64,000 nt of DNA from Pelagihabitans sp947500445 (GCF_050589625.1 NZ_JBNGOP010000003.1:186001-250000); one strand, 5' to 3'. Positions 40,998-49,977 are shown, counted from the stretch's first letter. Notes: a model not told the origin generated them from the letters alone. Translations and numbers: made by a program.

Positions 40998-41654
40998 TCA
41001 GTGGTTTAGGTAGCTACCAATTATTACCAAGGGTGCAATTTCGAGTGCGCAAAGGTACAAAATAAAATAGAAAAAATGGGAGGCTATAAATTTTTGATGA
41101 TTCCTTAAGGCCAGCACCCAACCGATGGCATTTACCAATACAATTCCTAAAATTGCTGCGTAAACTACAAATTTCGAGTCCTTTAGCACATAGCAGAGGA
41201 TGCAATTGGCGAGAAACATGAGAATACCGCTATAGTTCAAATACGACAATTTTTTGAACAGTATTTCCGAAATCACTTTTTTCGATCCAAAAATATATCC
41301 GTTCCCCAGTTGCAGCAACACTTTCGTGGTCAAGAACAGCAATAAGAAGAGCAGGGTAAACAAAAAAACCGAGGGATACGATTCACGTCCCATATCCAGA
41401 AGAATGCCCCGGGCCAAATAAATAAAAATAGCGCCGTTGATCAGTTGGAACAGGGTGAAGAACACATGAAACCAGTTCATCAAACGGTCTTTCTTGTTAT
41501 AAAGGAATACGTACTTATTGTTGAAGGGTAAAATAATGAAATTTAGAAACCGGGTATATGACATGCTCTTGGCCATGACCATAAAAAGCAAGCTGGTAAA
41601 AAGCAATATGGTAATCCAATCGACGGTCGTACTCGTTCTTAGTATGGGTTCCAT
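40998..41654 (-). CDS. DUF4271 multi-pass membrane protein
   Basis: A 218-residue protein with about six hydrophobic helices (WITILLFTSLLFMVMAKS, WFHVFFTLFQLINGAIFIYL, VFLFTLLFLLLFLTTKVLL, LMFLANCILCYVLK, AAILGIVLVNAIGWVLAL, FFYFILYLCALEIAPLVIIG). The family DUF4271 occurs next to hemD in Bacteroidetes, as here. Its function is unknown. Its ATG directly abuts the stop of the upstream GT39 gene with no gap, so translation is probably coupled. Confidence 0.85.
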   Translation of the reverse strand: MEPILRTSTTVDWITILLFTSLLFMVMAKSMSYTRFLNFIILPFNNKYVFLYNKKDRLMNWFHVFFTLFQLINGAIFIYLARGILLDMGRESYPSVFLFTLLFLLLFLTTKVLLQLGNGYIFGSKKVISEILFKKLSYLNYSGILMFLANCILCYVLKDSKFVVYAAILGIVLVNAIGWVLALRNHQKFIASHFFYFILYLCALEIAPLVIIGSYLNH

Positions 41655-43322
41655 TTACTCCAATTTTGTGGTTTTGCCGTTAAGTCCGACGTGCAGGCCG
41701 TTCCCGGAAAGTCCGATTCGAAAGTATCCGGGGTCCTTAAACGTTGTCTTTGGAAAGGTAAACGTAAAATAAGTGGTATCATTTGCCATTAAGGCCGTTT
41801 TTTTTGTGTCCTGAAGTACGGTTTGTAAAGGGAGCACTTTTTTCACCCTTTTATAATCGTTGGTGTAAGCGATTCCGAAGGTTAGTTTGTCAAGGGCAAT
41901 GGGCTTGTCATAGGGGTTGTATACTTTGAGCAAATGGGGCCCATCGTTCGAAAGTGCGAACTTTTTGTCCTCTAGATACACCCGAAGCTTTCGGTACGAT
42001 TCAAAATGGGGTATTTTTTTTCCATAGAACGCTTCGTCCTTTATATTTCGGAACACTACCGGCTCCTTGGCCATATAACGCGAAATGTAATACACGTCCT
42101 TGTCCTGTATTTTCGCTTCGCTATCATCAATGGAATATTGATTCTGGCGATAATTGATGTTGTTCAGGGAAAAGGTCTCGTTGCCAGTATAAAAGGCATA
42201 CATCGGGGCAAGGCGGTAACTGTTTTCAAACACCACGGGCCCTTTGCCGATTTCGTTTTGTAATTCCCCCGTCCATCGCTCGTTGTCATGACTTTCATAA
42301 TGTACCGGAAACAATGCCGGTATCGCTAGGCCTATACGTAGGTATAACAATATCATAATATTGGCAATGCCCATACGCACCATCCATTTGCGGGTAACGG
42401 GGTCTTGAATGAGTTGCTTGAATACCAGAACCACCAATGGAATCGATACGACAATGATCCACTGGGTCTGTACCCTGCGATTGAAACTGGAGACGAAAAA
42501 GAAAAGGAGTACCCCATAGGTAAGGTACAAAAGTGCCTTGGTAAAGGGGTCTTTCGCCTTGGTCTTGAACACTGCCCGGTACACCCAGGGGAAGGTGAGC
42601 CCGAGAATGGCAATAAGGTTTACAAAATAGCCCAGCGTATATTTTTCGAAGCGATAGGCGCCGTTCGGGCGTTCAAAAAGATGGTATAAGATCGAGACGA
42701 AATCGTGCTCGTACAACCATAAAAAATGGGGAACGTAGGCCAGTAGGGCTACCAGTACCGCCAACCAGGCAAGTTTGTTGGTCAACAGTCTTACATTGGA
42801 TAGTATTACGAATAGGATCACCAGTACCGCATGGTACTTGCTGTACATGAGCCCTGCCATGACCAGACCCATACCAACGGCGATCAAGATGGAGGGACTG
42901 GCGATAAACTTTTTATAGGACCAAAGAAAAAGGGCGGTAAAAAAGAGCAACGGTGTATCGGGGAGCGTAAAAAAACCATAGGCGTTCAATAAGGTCATGG
43001 AAAACGCCACGATGAAAAAATGGGGTACAAAACGGTTTTTATGTACCGTATCGATAGTGCACCACAACACCGCTAAAGTACCGACGGAGAACAGACAGCT
43101 TATAAAACGTACGCCCAATTCCCCATCAAAGAGCAGGCTACCTGCCCGTATCATCCAGGCTACCATCGGAGGGTGGTCAAAATAACCGAAAGCAATGTGT
43201 TTGGCGTAATGCCAATAATAGGCCTCGTCAAAAATCAGTTCGGTGTAAGCGGCCTGTAGAATGTTGATGACGAGTATGGCGCCCAACAGATACAGAAAAC
43301 GTTTTGGAAACTTAGGAGGCAT
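41655..43322 (-). CDS. Glycosyltransferase family 39 (PMT/ArnT-like) membrane protein
   Basis: A 555-residue multi-pass membrane glycosyltransferase. The N-terminal TELIFDEAYYWHYAKHIAFGYFDHPPMVAWMI contains the catalytic Asp-Glu (DEAYYW) and FDHPP motif of GT-C enzymes that use lipid-linked sugars. About ten further hydrophobic helices occupy residues 80-360, and a soluble C-terminal domain follows (ENSYRLAPMYAFYTGNE ...). A GTG extension from 43340 was replaced by ATG 43322. The acceptor (lipid or protein) is unknown. It is the first gene of the GT39-DUF4271-hemD unit. Confidence 0.88.
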   Translation of the reverse strand: MPPKFPKRFLYLLGAILVINILQAAYTELIFDEAYYWHYAKHIAFGYFDHPPMVAWMIRAGSLLFDGELGVRFISCLFSVGTLAVLWCTIDTVHKNRFVPHFFIVAFSMTLLNAYGFFTLPDTPLLFFTALFLWSYKKFIASPSILIAVGMGLVMAGLMYSKYHAVLVILFVILSNVRLLTNKLAWLAVLVALLAYVPHFLWLYEHDFVSILYHLFERPNGAYRFEKYTLGYFVNLIAILGLTFPWVYRAVFKTKAKDPFTKALLYLTYGVLLFFFVSSFNRRVQTQWIIVVSIPLVVLVFKQLIQDPVTRKWMVRMGIANIMILLYLRIGLAIPALFPVHYESHDNERWTGELQNEIGKGPVVFENSYRLAPMYAFYTGNETFSLNNINYRQNQYSIDDSEAKIQDKDVYYISRYMAKEPVVFRNIKDEAFYGKKIPHFESYRKLRVYLEDKKFALSNDGPHLLKVYNPYDKPIALDKLTFGIAYTNDYKRVKKVLPLQTVLQDTKKTALMANDTTYFTFTFPKTTFKDPGYFRIGLSGNGLHVGLNGKTTKLE

Positions 43323-43492
43323 GGCACGGACTTGGTTCACGACGGCAAAATTACAAATTCTACCGCATTACGGCTTGTTTGACGGCATGTATTCCATTGA
43401 ACAGCACGGGAGCAAACTAGCGTTTGCTTTCCGCCACGCACGCAGCGAAATTTTTTTGTCTTTATTTTTGTTTTCCTATCTAGGGCAAGATT

Positions 43493-43516
43493 CCATCCCG
43501 ATAGCTATCGGGATGG
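43493..43516. repeat. 24-nt perfect palindrome (REP-like)
   Basis: The arms CCATCCCGATAG / CTATCGGGATGG are exactly complementary, of the CCCGATAGCTATCGGG type often dispersed in Bacteroidetes genomes. It lies mid-way in the 43323-43677 gap, which otherwise holds no recognisable gene. A second smaller dyad, AGCAAACTAGCGTTTGCT, lies near 43411. Confidence 0.6.
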
Positions 43517-43677
43517 CAGACTTCATAAAAATCCACACACCCTGCGACGAAGCCCTTAGCTCGTATTGTTCACGGGAGGTTTTGTTGGCAATAGTTTTTA
43601 TAAACTTTAACATTTTTGAAGCAAGCTCGTTTCGTTTATTTCGTTTATTATTGTAAAGTCTAACAACGGTCAGGATA

Positions 43678-44133
43678 ATGGAAACTTACAAAAATATAAA
43701 ACGACCTTCGAAAGAAGAGCAAGAACTTGCAATGCAATCTTATGATGCTTTGGCATCTGTTCTGGAACAGCTAAAATCTGAAAATCCTGAAATCGAGATT
43801 GAAGAAACAGAGGAAAAGATTAAAATTCCTTTGAGAGTTTTAAAACTATTAGCCAAGATTTTGAAAGTAACAAGTCAGGGTAATCCAATTTCTATAGTGC
43901 CTATAGCTACTGAGATGACAACTCAGGCTGCTGCAGAATTTTTGGGTTGCTCCAGGCCTCATTTGGTTAAATTACTTGAAGAAGGTAAAATTCCTTTCGC
44001 TAAGGTGGGAAAACACCGTAGGGTAAAGTTTGAAGATATTGTTAAGCATAAAGAAGAAATGAAGTCTAATCAAGAACAACTTTTGATGGATATGATGAAG
44101 TCAGATGAAGAATTAGGCTTATATGATTCATAG
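43678..44133 (+). CDS. Antitoxin-like protein with excisionase-type HTH
   Basis: A 151-residue protein. The N-terminal half is helical and acidic, and the C-terminal part contains an excisionase/MerR-like helix-turn-helix: EMTTQAAAEFLGCSRPHLVKLL, then EEGKIPFAKVGKHRRVKFEDIV (about 80-123). It is followed, with an 11-bp overlap, by a PIN-domain gene, the layout of a type II toxin-antitoxin module in which this protein binds DNA and neutralises the toxin. The codons are much more AT-rich than the surrounding genes, which suggests horizontal transfer. Confidence 0.85.
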   Translation: METYKNIKRPSKEEQELAMQSYDALASVLEQLKSENPEIEIEETEEKIKIPLRVLKLLAKILKVTSQGNPISIVPIATEMTTQAAAEFLGCSRPHLVKLLEEGKIPFAKVGKHRRVKFEDIVKHKEEMKSNQEQLLMDMMKSDEELGLYDS

Positions 44134-44686
44134 TGTCCGATTTACATGTGTCTTGGATACTAACATTATCTATCCTATTGAAATTCGAGATTTATTGTTT
44201 TGGTTTGCTTTCTTTGAATTGTTTACGCCAAAATGGAGTAGTCATATTTTTGATGAATGGGAAAAAGTTATGAAGGGAAAGGGAGTAGACCAGGAAGAAA
44301 TAAAGAAAAGAACAAATCGGGCAAATCTCGCATTTCCCGACGCCTTGGTTACCAACTATGAGCCATTAATTGAAACTTTGGAACTCCCCGATGCTAAGGA
44401 TAGGCATGTAATGGCTGCAGCTATTAAGACAAATGCCAATGTTATAGTAACCAATAACCTTAAAGATTTTCCAAAGGAGTATTTATCTAGATTTGGTTTG
44501 TCTGCTAAATCTGCTGATGATTTTATTACAGATATAATTGATTTGAATCACGAAAAAGCAGTACAAGCGTTCAGGAAACTAGTTTTAAATAGAAGAAATC
44601 CGTCTTTAGATGAATACGAAGTTCTAGATGTTCTGAGAAAAAATGGACTTAAAGAATCTGCTGATTACCTCCATTCCTTAATTTGA
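44123..44686 (+). CDS. PIN-domain toxin
   Basis: A 187-residue PIN ribonuclease. The first acidic residue is in TCVLDTNIIYP (Asp at about 11-12), followed by an Asp/Glu-containing ... IFDEWEKVMKG, then LPDAKDRHVMAAAIKTNANVIVTNNLKDFP, which includes the DAKDRHV and TNNLKDF metal-site motifs. It cleaves RNA when freed from the antitoxin encoded just upstream (11-bp overlap). A C-terminal helical extension follows (residues 135-187). AT-rich like its partner; a family B repeat starts a few bases after its stop. Confidence 0.88.
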   Translation: MIHSVRFTCVLDTNIIYPIEIRDLLFWFAFFELFTPKWSSHIFDEWEKVMKGKGVDQEEIKKRTNRANLAFPDALVTNYEPLIETLELPDAKDRHVMAAAIKTNANVIVTNNLKDFPKEYLSRFGLSAKSADDFITDIIDLNHEKAVQAFRKLVLNRRNPSLDEYEVLDVLRKNGLKESADYLHSLI

Positions 44687-44691
44687 TAAAT

Positions 44692-44872
44692 TATTGCCAA
44701 CTTTGAAATAGCGCTAATAAACGGTTTCTTTTTCAGCTGTTCTTCGTTAAAAAGCCTGTCCTCAACTTGACTGGGAATCTAACCGTAGCTAAGCGGAAGA
44801 CAGGCTTTTTGCCATGGACAACTAAAAATTAATTCCATTGCTATACGCACCATTTCAAAGTTAAAATGATCT
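44692..44872. repeat. MITE-like element, family B, copy 3 with inserted hairpin
   Basis: The left end GCCAACTTTGAAATAGCGCT and right end CACCATTTCAAAGTTAAAAT match copy B2 at 58014. The core is replaced or interrupted by the hairpin at 44749-44810, making it longer (about 181 bp). It starts 6 nt after the PIN toxin stop. The ends are somewhat degenerate. Confidence 0.65.
44749..44810 (+). terminator. Hairpin with A/T-run flanks inside the family B copy
   Basis: The stem AAAAAGCCTGTC / GACAGGCTTTTT encloses a loop of about 38 nt containing a CCGTAGCTAAGCGG remnant of the family B core. The T-run on both strands makes it able to act as a terminator in both directions, downstream of the toxin-antitoxin pair. 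Confidence 0.5.
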
Positions 44873-44940
44873 AAATAGCGATATGCTGTTTTAACCACCT
44901 CGGAAAAACACTATTTTTGCCCAAACGCGAACAAAAGGCA

Positions 44941-45669
44941 ATGTCCGACAGCTTAGTTATTATTCCCACATACAATGAAATTGAGAATATCGAAGCCATT
45001 GTAAAAGCTGTTTTCGATTTGGAAAAGGATTTTCATGTTCTGGTAGTGGACGACAATTCCCCTGATGGTACCGCGGCCATGGTACAAAGACTGCAACAAA
45101 CGTTCCCCGATAACCTTTTTTTAGAGGTGCGCCATGAAAAATCGGGTCTGGGAACGGCCTATATCCATGGTTTTAAGTGGGCCATTGCCCGCAAATACGA
45201 TTATATTTTTGAAATGGACGCCGATTTTTCCCATAGTCCTCCCGATTTGGAGCGCTTGTATGCAGCTTGCGTACAGGGTGCCGATATGTCGGTAGGGTCT
45301 CGGTATAAAAAAGGGGTAAATGTGGTAAACTGGCCGTTGTACCGGGTGCTACTATCCTATGGTGCTTCTTTTTATGTGAAAATGATAACGGGAATGCGCG
45401 TACATGATCCCACTGCGGGCTTTGTATGTTACAAACGGCATGTACTGGAAAACATCGCCTTGGATTCCGTACGCTTTGTGGGGTATGCCTTTCAGATAGA
45501 AATGAAGTTTAGAACCTACCTTCTGGGCTATACCATAGAAGAGGTCTCCATTGTGTTCAGGGATCGGGTAAAGGGAAAATCAAAAATGAGCGGGTCCATT
45601 ATCAAGGAAGCGGTTTTTGGTGTTTTTATGATGAAGATGCGCAGCATGTTCCAAAAAAATAGATTTTAG
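44941..45669 (+). CDS. Polyprenol monophosphomannose synthase-like GT2
   Basis: A 242-residue family 2 glycosyltransferase. N-terminal motif SLVIIPTYNEIENIEAIVKAV, then VLVVDDNSPDGTAAMV (nucleotide-sugar binding), DYIFEMDADFSHSPPDLERL (the DAD metal motif) and SRYKKGVNVVNWPLYRVLLSYG, closely matching dolichol/polyprenol-phosphate mannosyltransferases. It lacks membrane segments. The TTG extension from 44917 was rejected in favour of ATG 44941 (MSDSLVII). It is the first gene of a set with pyrC (1-nt gap) and DUF4296. Confidence 0.93.
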   Translation: MSDSLVIIPTYNEIENIEAIVKAVFDLEKDFHVLVVDDNSPDGTAAMVQRLQQTFPDNLFLEVRHEKSGLGTAYIHGFKWAIARKYDYIFEMDADFSHSPPDLERLYAACVQGADMSVGSRYKKGVNVVNWPLYRVLLSYGASFYVKMITGMRVHDPTAGFVCYKRHVLENIALDSVRFVGYAFQIEMKFRTYLLGYTIEEVSIVFRDRVKGKSKMSGSIIKEAVFGVFMMKMRSMFQKNRF

Positions 45670-45670
45670 C

Positions 45671-47008
45671 ATGGGTAAAAAATTGTTAAAGAACGCCAGC
45701 ATTGTCGATGCCCACGGTATCCGTATGGGCGACGTGTTGATCGACGATGAGGTGATTTTAAAAATAGGTACGGATATCAGCGATCCCAATGCCACGGTAT
45801 ACGACTTGGAGGGGAAGTATTTATTGCCCGGGGTGATAGACGATCAAGTGCACTTTAGGGAACCCGGCCTTACCCATAAAGGGAATATTGCCTCGGAAAG
45901 CAGGGCGGCCGTAGCGGGAGGGATCACCACCTTTATGGAGCAACCCAATACCAATCCGCAAACGGTGACCATAGCAAAATTGGAGGAAAAGTTCCAAATG
46001 GCGGCCGATAGCGCTTTCGCCAATTATTCCTTTCTTTTTGGGGGTACCAATGACAATTTGGAAGAGCTGAAACGGCTCGACAAAAATGCCTGTTCCGGGG
46101 TGAAGTTGTTTTTGGGCTCTTCTACCGGAAACATGTTGGTCGATGATGAAGCCGTTATCGAACAGATATTTTTGAATACGGAAATGGTTATTTCCGCCCA
46201 CTGCGAGGACGAGGGAACCATTAAAAGAAACTTGGAAACCTTCAAAAACCAGTACGGCGATGCCATACCGATACCCCTACATCCTCAGATCCGTAGTGAA
46301 GAAGCCTGTTACCTGTCTTCTTCCAAAGCGATAGCGCTTGCCAAAAAAACGGGAGCGCGTTTGCATGTGTTTCACCTCTCTACGGGTAAGGAGACCGAGC
46401 TGTTCCGGAACGATATCCCTTTGTCCGAGAAGAAGATTACCGCAGAGGTATGCATACACCATTTATGGTTTTCCGATGCCGATTACGATACGAAGGGCAC
46501 TTTGATCAAATGGAACCCCGCGGTAAAGACCGCTTCGGATAGGGAGCGCTTATGGGAAGCCTTGCTCGATGATCGTTTGGACGTTATCGCAACGGACCAC
46601 GCCCCGCATTTGATGGAAGAAAAGCAAAACGTGTATACCAAGGCACCTTCGGGAGGCCCTTTGGTACAACATGCCTTGCCCGCCATGTTGGAAAAATTTC
46701 ACGATGGGGTCATTTCCTTGGAAAAAATTGTCGAAAAAATGTGCCTCAATCCTGCCATTTTATTTCAGATCGACCGTCGGGGAGTTATTAAGGAAGGGTA
46801 TTTTGCGGATCTTGTAGCGGTCGATCTTGATGCTCCGTGGCAGGTGACACCGGATACCATTGCGTACAAATGTGGGTGGTCCCCATTTGATGGACATACT
46901 TTTCGCTCCCAAATAACCCATACTTTTGTAAACGGACATTTGGCCTATGAAAATGGCCGATTTTCGGAACATAGAAATGCAAAAAGATTGACTTTTGACA
47001 GAGCTTAA
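45671..47008 (+). CDS. pyrC: Dihydroorotase
   Basis: A 445-residue amidohydrolase of pyrimidine synthesis. The metal site reads LPGVIDDQVHFREPG: the usual DxHxH is D-D-Q-V-H here, so the first ligand His is Gln59, a feature I associate with Bacteroidetes class members. The later ligands are present: the carboxylated Lys (SGVKLFLGSS), SAHCEDEG, LHVFHLSTGKETE and VIATDHAPHLMEEK with the catalytic Asp. It follows the GT2 gene by 1 nt and overlaps the DUF4296 TTG start, so translation may be coupled. Confidence 0.93.
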   Translation: MGKKLLKNASIVDAHGIRMGDVLIDDEVILKIGTDISDPNATVYDLEGKYLLPGVIDDQVHFREPGLTHKGNIASESRAAVAGGITTFMEQPNTNPQTVTIAKLEEKFQMAADSAFANYSFLFGGTNDNLEELKRLDKNACSGVKLFLGSSTGNMLVDDEAVIEQIFLNTEMVISAHCEDEGTIKRNLETFKNQYGDAIPIPLHPQIRSEEACYLSSSKAIALAKKTGARLHVFHLSTGKETELFRNDIPLSEKKITAEVCIHHLWFSDADYDTKGTLIKWNPAVKTASDRERLWEALLDDRLDVIATDHAPHLMEEKQNVYTKAPSGGPLVQHALPAMLEKFHDGVISLEKIVEKMCLNPAILFQIDRRGVIKEGYFADLVAVDLDAPWQVTPDTIAYKCGWSPFDGHTFRSQITHTFVNGHLAYENGRFSEHRNAKRLTFDRA

Positions 47009-47471
47009 AAACATATGGGCCATAGGTTGTTCGATAACAATGTTGTTGTTTCAGGCTTGTGGCGAAAAAGCGATCGAGCCTCCGGAACGTTTGATAGCGA
47101 AGGACAAAATGATAACGGTATTGACCGATCTTACCCTTTTGAACGCCGCTAAAGTCACCAATATAAGTGTGCTCGAGGAGAACGGGGTGGAACCGATGGC
47201 CTACCTCTTTCAAAAACACGATATCGATAGCCTACAGTTTGTAGAGAGCAACAGATACTATGCGTCCTTGCCCTTGGTGTATGAAGACATTTATGTGCAG
47301 ATAAAAAAGCGTATCGAAAGTCAGCAGGAAACCATTTTGGCGGCCAAGAAGGAAAAAGATAGTATTAAACTGATCGAGCGGGAGGCCAATAAGAAGAGGA
47401 AAAAGAAAAAAACCGATACGGTAAAGGGTTCGGAGGCCAAAAAAGCGGCGATCAAGAACGCTCTTCAATAA
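46995..47471 (+). CDS. DUF4296 lipoprotein
   Basis: A 158-residue lipoprotein. The signal region ILAIGCSITMLLFQAC-type ends in Cys22 followed by GEKAIEPPERLIAKDKM, matching DUF4296. The remainder is helical (LTDLTLLNAAKVTNISVLEE, YEDIYVQIKKRIESQQETI) with a lysine-rich tail (NKKRKKKKTDTVK). Two starts are possible: the TTG at 46995, overlapping the pyrC stop, or the in-frame ATG at 47040, which would leave too short a signal peptide, so the TTG is preferred. It overlaps the convergent epimerase gene by 20 bp. Confidence 0.8.
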   Translation: MTELKNIWAIGCSITMLLFQACGEKAIEPPERLIAKDKMITVLTDLTLLNAAKVTNISVLEENGVEPMAYLFQKHDIDSLQFVESNRYYASLPLVYEDIYVQIKKRIESQQETILAAKKEKDSIKLIEREANKKRKKKKTDTVKGSEAKKAAIKNALQ

Positions 47472-48459
47472 ATTTTTGGCACGAAAAAGCGATGGTAGGG
47501 GCAACAGGCTCAAAATCAAAATCGAGCTCTGTTTTACTTTTCTGCGTATCGTAACGCTCTTGTTGTCTTAGTGAACGGATTCCATTTTTGGTCAGTTTTC
47601 GGGCGTTACCGCTAACCAGGCTCCATAGCCAATCCATCCAGCGTAAGAAGTCGAGCTGCCAAAAGCGCAATATCGTTTTGGGCATAGGTTTGTCAAGGCT
47701 ATCGGCAAACAGTTCCAGCATTCTTTTGTAGGTCAAATTTTCGGAAACGGCAAGGTATCGTTCGTTGCGAACCGGACTTTCCATAAGTTTCAACATCAAA
47801 CGGACCACATCGTTTACCGTAACAAAGCCGGTGCCGCCCGGTGGATAAAATCGAGAACCTCGGTCGGCGGTGGTAAAAAGGTTGCCGCTGCCGCCTTTCC
47901 AAAATCCCGGACCTATGATAATTCCGGGGTTTACCGTTACAACGGTAAGCCCCTCCTGCGCACCCCGCCATACTTCCAGTTCCGCTAGGTATTTGGAGCG
48001 TGCATACACATTGGCATGCTGTTCGGTAAACTCGTTTTCTTCATTGGTCATGGCCACCGAAACACTGGGTCCCAAGGTGGCGATGCTGCTCACATAGCAG
48101 AGTTTTTCAATTGAAAATAGCAAACACAAGTTTACGATATTGGCCGTTCCCTCGGCATTTACCTTTAACAATCGTTCATAATCGTTAGGGTCGAAGGAAA
48201 TATAGGCCGCAGCATGGTATACTTTGGTAACCCCTTCGAAGGCGCTCTCCAATGCGGGGATGTCGTTGATGTCCGCTTGGTGCCAACTTATTTTTTCAAA
48301 TAGATCGGAAGCGTTTTCATGGTAATACGAGAATATTTTTAGAACGGTCTCCTTGCTTTTTGGGTCGCGATAGAGCGCACGTACGGGAAGTCCTTTTTTC
48401 GCTAGCCGTACCAACAAATGTGACCCCACCAAACCCGTACCGCCAGTAACCAAAATCAT
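47452..48459 (-). CDS. NAD-dependent epimerase/dehydratase (extended SDR)
   Basis: A 335-residue extended short-chain dehydrogenase. Motifs: MILVTGGTGLVGSHLLVRLA (GxxGxxG), VYHAAAYISFDPNDYE, catalytic VNAEGTANIVNLC and CYVSSIATLGP, and the Tyr-Lys pair YARSKYLAELEVW. The C-terminal half carries the substrate domain. The exact sugar or sterol-like substrate cannot be told from sequence. It faces the DUF4296 gene and is divergent from tyrS, whose promoter lies close to its start. Confidence 0.9.
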   Translation of the reverse strand: MILVTGGTGLVGSHLLVRLAKKGLPVRALYRDPKSKETVLKIFSYYHENASDLFEKISWHQADINDIPALESAFEGVTKVYHAAAYISFDPNDYERLLKVNAEGTANIVNLCLLFSIEKLCYVSSIATLGPSVSVAMTNEENEFTEQHANVYARSKYLAELEVWRGAQEGLTVVTVNPGIIIGPGFWKGGSGNLFTTADRGSRFYPPGGTGFVTVNDVVRLMLKLMESPVRNERYLAVSENLTYKRMLELFADSLDKPMPKTILRFWQLDFLRWMDWLWSLVSGNARKLTKNGIRSLRQQERYDTQKSKTELDFDFEPVAPTIAFSCQKFIEERS

Positions 48460-48529
48460 TGGTCAAAGTTAGCGATTTGAACTGGATTAATTTGAGAGGG
48501 CAAATGGGAAAACACAAACGGAGTTCCTT

Positions 48530-48537
48530 TATATTTG
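48530..48537 (+). promoter_or_regulatory. -7 box TATATTTG of tyrS
   Basis: An exact TAnnTTTG core, 25 nt before the tyrS ATG at 48562. It lies inside the N-terminal extension of the TTG-started frame from 48535, which supports the later start. Confidence 0.6.
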
Positions 48538-48561
48538 CAGCGGTATTTCAAAGACGAACGA

Positions 48562-49857
48562 ATGGCTTTCAATTTTGTAGAAGAATTAAAATGGCGCGGC
48601 ATGTTACATGATGCCATGCCGGGAACGGAGGAACACCTATTACAGGAAATGCAATCGGCCTATGTGGGTATCGACCCTACTGCGGACTCCCTACATATCG
48701 GGCACTTGGTGAGCGTTATGATGTTACGGCATTTTCAATTGGCGGGACATAAACCGTATGCCCTTGTCGGCGGCGCAACAGGAATGATCGGGGATCCTTC
48801 CGGAAAATCGGCGGAACGGAATCTGTTGAACGAAACTACCTTGCGTTCCAATCAAGAGGCCTTAAAAGCGCAACTCTCCCGTTTTCTCGATTTTGAAAGC
48901 GATGCTGAAAACGCGGCGGTACTGGTGAACAATTACGATTGGATGAAGGACTTTTCGTTCTTGGATTTTATTAGGGACGTAGGCAAGCATATTACGGTAA
49001 ACTATATGATGGCCAAGGATTCGGTAAAAAAGCGGCTCTCTTCCGAAGCCAAGGAGGGCATGTCCTTTACGGAGTTCACCTATCAACTGGTGCAGGGCTA
49101 TGATTTTTTATACCTCTACCAAAACCATAATTGCAGCCTTCAAATGGGCGGTAGCGATCAATGGGGAAACATTACTACGGGAACGGAACTGATCCGAAGG
49201 ATCGGAGGGGGGAAAGGCTTCGCGTTGACCTGTCCTTTGATTACCAAGGCCGATGGCACAAAATTCGGTAAGACCGAGAGCGGAAACATATGGTTGGACG
49301 CCCATCGGACCTCCCCATACAAGTTTTATCAGTACTGGTTGAATACCAGCGATGCCGATGCCGAAAAGTATATTAAGATCTTTACTTTTTTGGATAGGGA
49401 TACCATTACCAAACTGGTGTCGGAGCATCGGGAAACACCAGGGCTGCGTTTATTGCAAAAACGATTGGCTACGGAAATTACCGAAATGGTGCATTCCAAG
49501 GAAGATATGGAAAACGCGGTACAGGCGAGCGGTATCCTATTCGGAAAAGCCACCTCTGAGGCCCTGCGTAACCTCGACGAAACGACCTTTTTGGATGTTT
49601 TTGAAGGTGTTCCCCAAGCCACCATTGCCAAATCGGAATTGGAAGATGGGTTGGATATGATCGGTGCCCTTTCCGCAAAAACGGGCTTTTTAGGCTCCAA
49701 TGGGGAAGCCCGACGGGAGTTGAAGCAAAATGCCATTTCCGTGAACAAGGAAAAAGTTAAGGAAGATTATACCATTGGCGTAAACGACCTGATCAACGAA
49801 AAGTATGTGTTGTTGCAAAAAGGCAAACGGAACTATTTTGTGCTGGTAACGGAATAG
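48562..49857 (+). CDS. tyrS: Tyrosyl-tRNA synthetase
   Basis: A class I synthetase of 431 residues. The HIGH motif is in TADSLHIGHLVSVMMLRHFQ, the tyrosine and tRNA specificity region in QMGGSDQWGNITTGTELIRR, and the KMSKS-type loop in KADGTKFGKTESGNIWLD (KFGKT variant). The C-terminal S4-like domain begins near SNGEARRELKQNAISVNKEK. The start at ATG 48562 (MAFNFVEELKWRG) is preferred over the TTG at 48535, which would overlap the promoter. Confidence 0.97.
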   Translation: MAFNFVEELKWRGMLHDAMPGTEEHLLQEMQSAYVGIDPTADSLHIGHLVSVMMLRHFQLAGHKPYALVGGATGMIGDPSGKSAERNLLNETTLRSNQEALKAQLSRFLDFESDAENAAVLVNNYDWMKDFSFLDFIRDVGKHITVNYMMAKDSVKKRLSSEAKEGMSFTEFTYQLVQGYDFLYLYQNHNCSLQMGGSDQWGNITTGTELIRRIGGGKGFALTCPLITKADGTKFGKTESGNIWLDAHRTSPYKFYQYWLNTSDADAEKYIKIFTFLDRDTITKLVSEHRETPGLRLLQKRLATEITEMVHSKEDMENAVQASGILFGKATSEALRNLDETTFLDVFEGVPQATIAKSELEDGLDMIGALSAKTGFLGSNGEARRELKQNAISVNKEKVKEDYTIGVNDLINEKYVLLQKGKRNYFVLVTE

Positions 49858-49861
49858 GGGG

Positions 49862-49945
49862 GAGACGAAGGACAGAAGGACAAAAGACGGAAAGACAAAG
49901 GACGGAAAGACAAAGGACGAAAAGACAAAGGACGAAAAGACCTAA
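49862..49945. repeat. 15-bp tandem repeat array
   Basis: Three consecutive 15-bp units of AAAGACAAAGGACG plus G or A (49891-49935), preceded and followed by partial, diverged units (gacgaaggacagaaggacaaa, aaagacctaagac). It lies right after the tyrS stop. There are no spacers, so it is not a CRISPR. Confidence 0.8.
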
Positions 49946-49977
49946 GACTTATGATGGTGTCTGCTTGGTTTTTACCT

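Noticed and set aside
43261..43656. A 131-codon ORF upstream of the antitoxin
   Set aside because: It overlaps the GT39 start antisense, crosses the 24-nt palindrome and has no family features.
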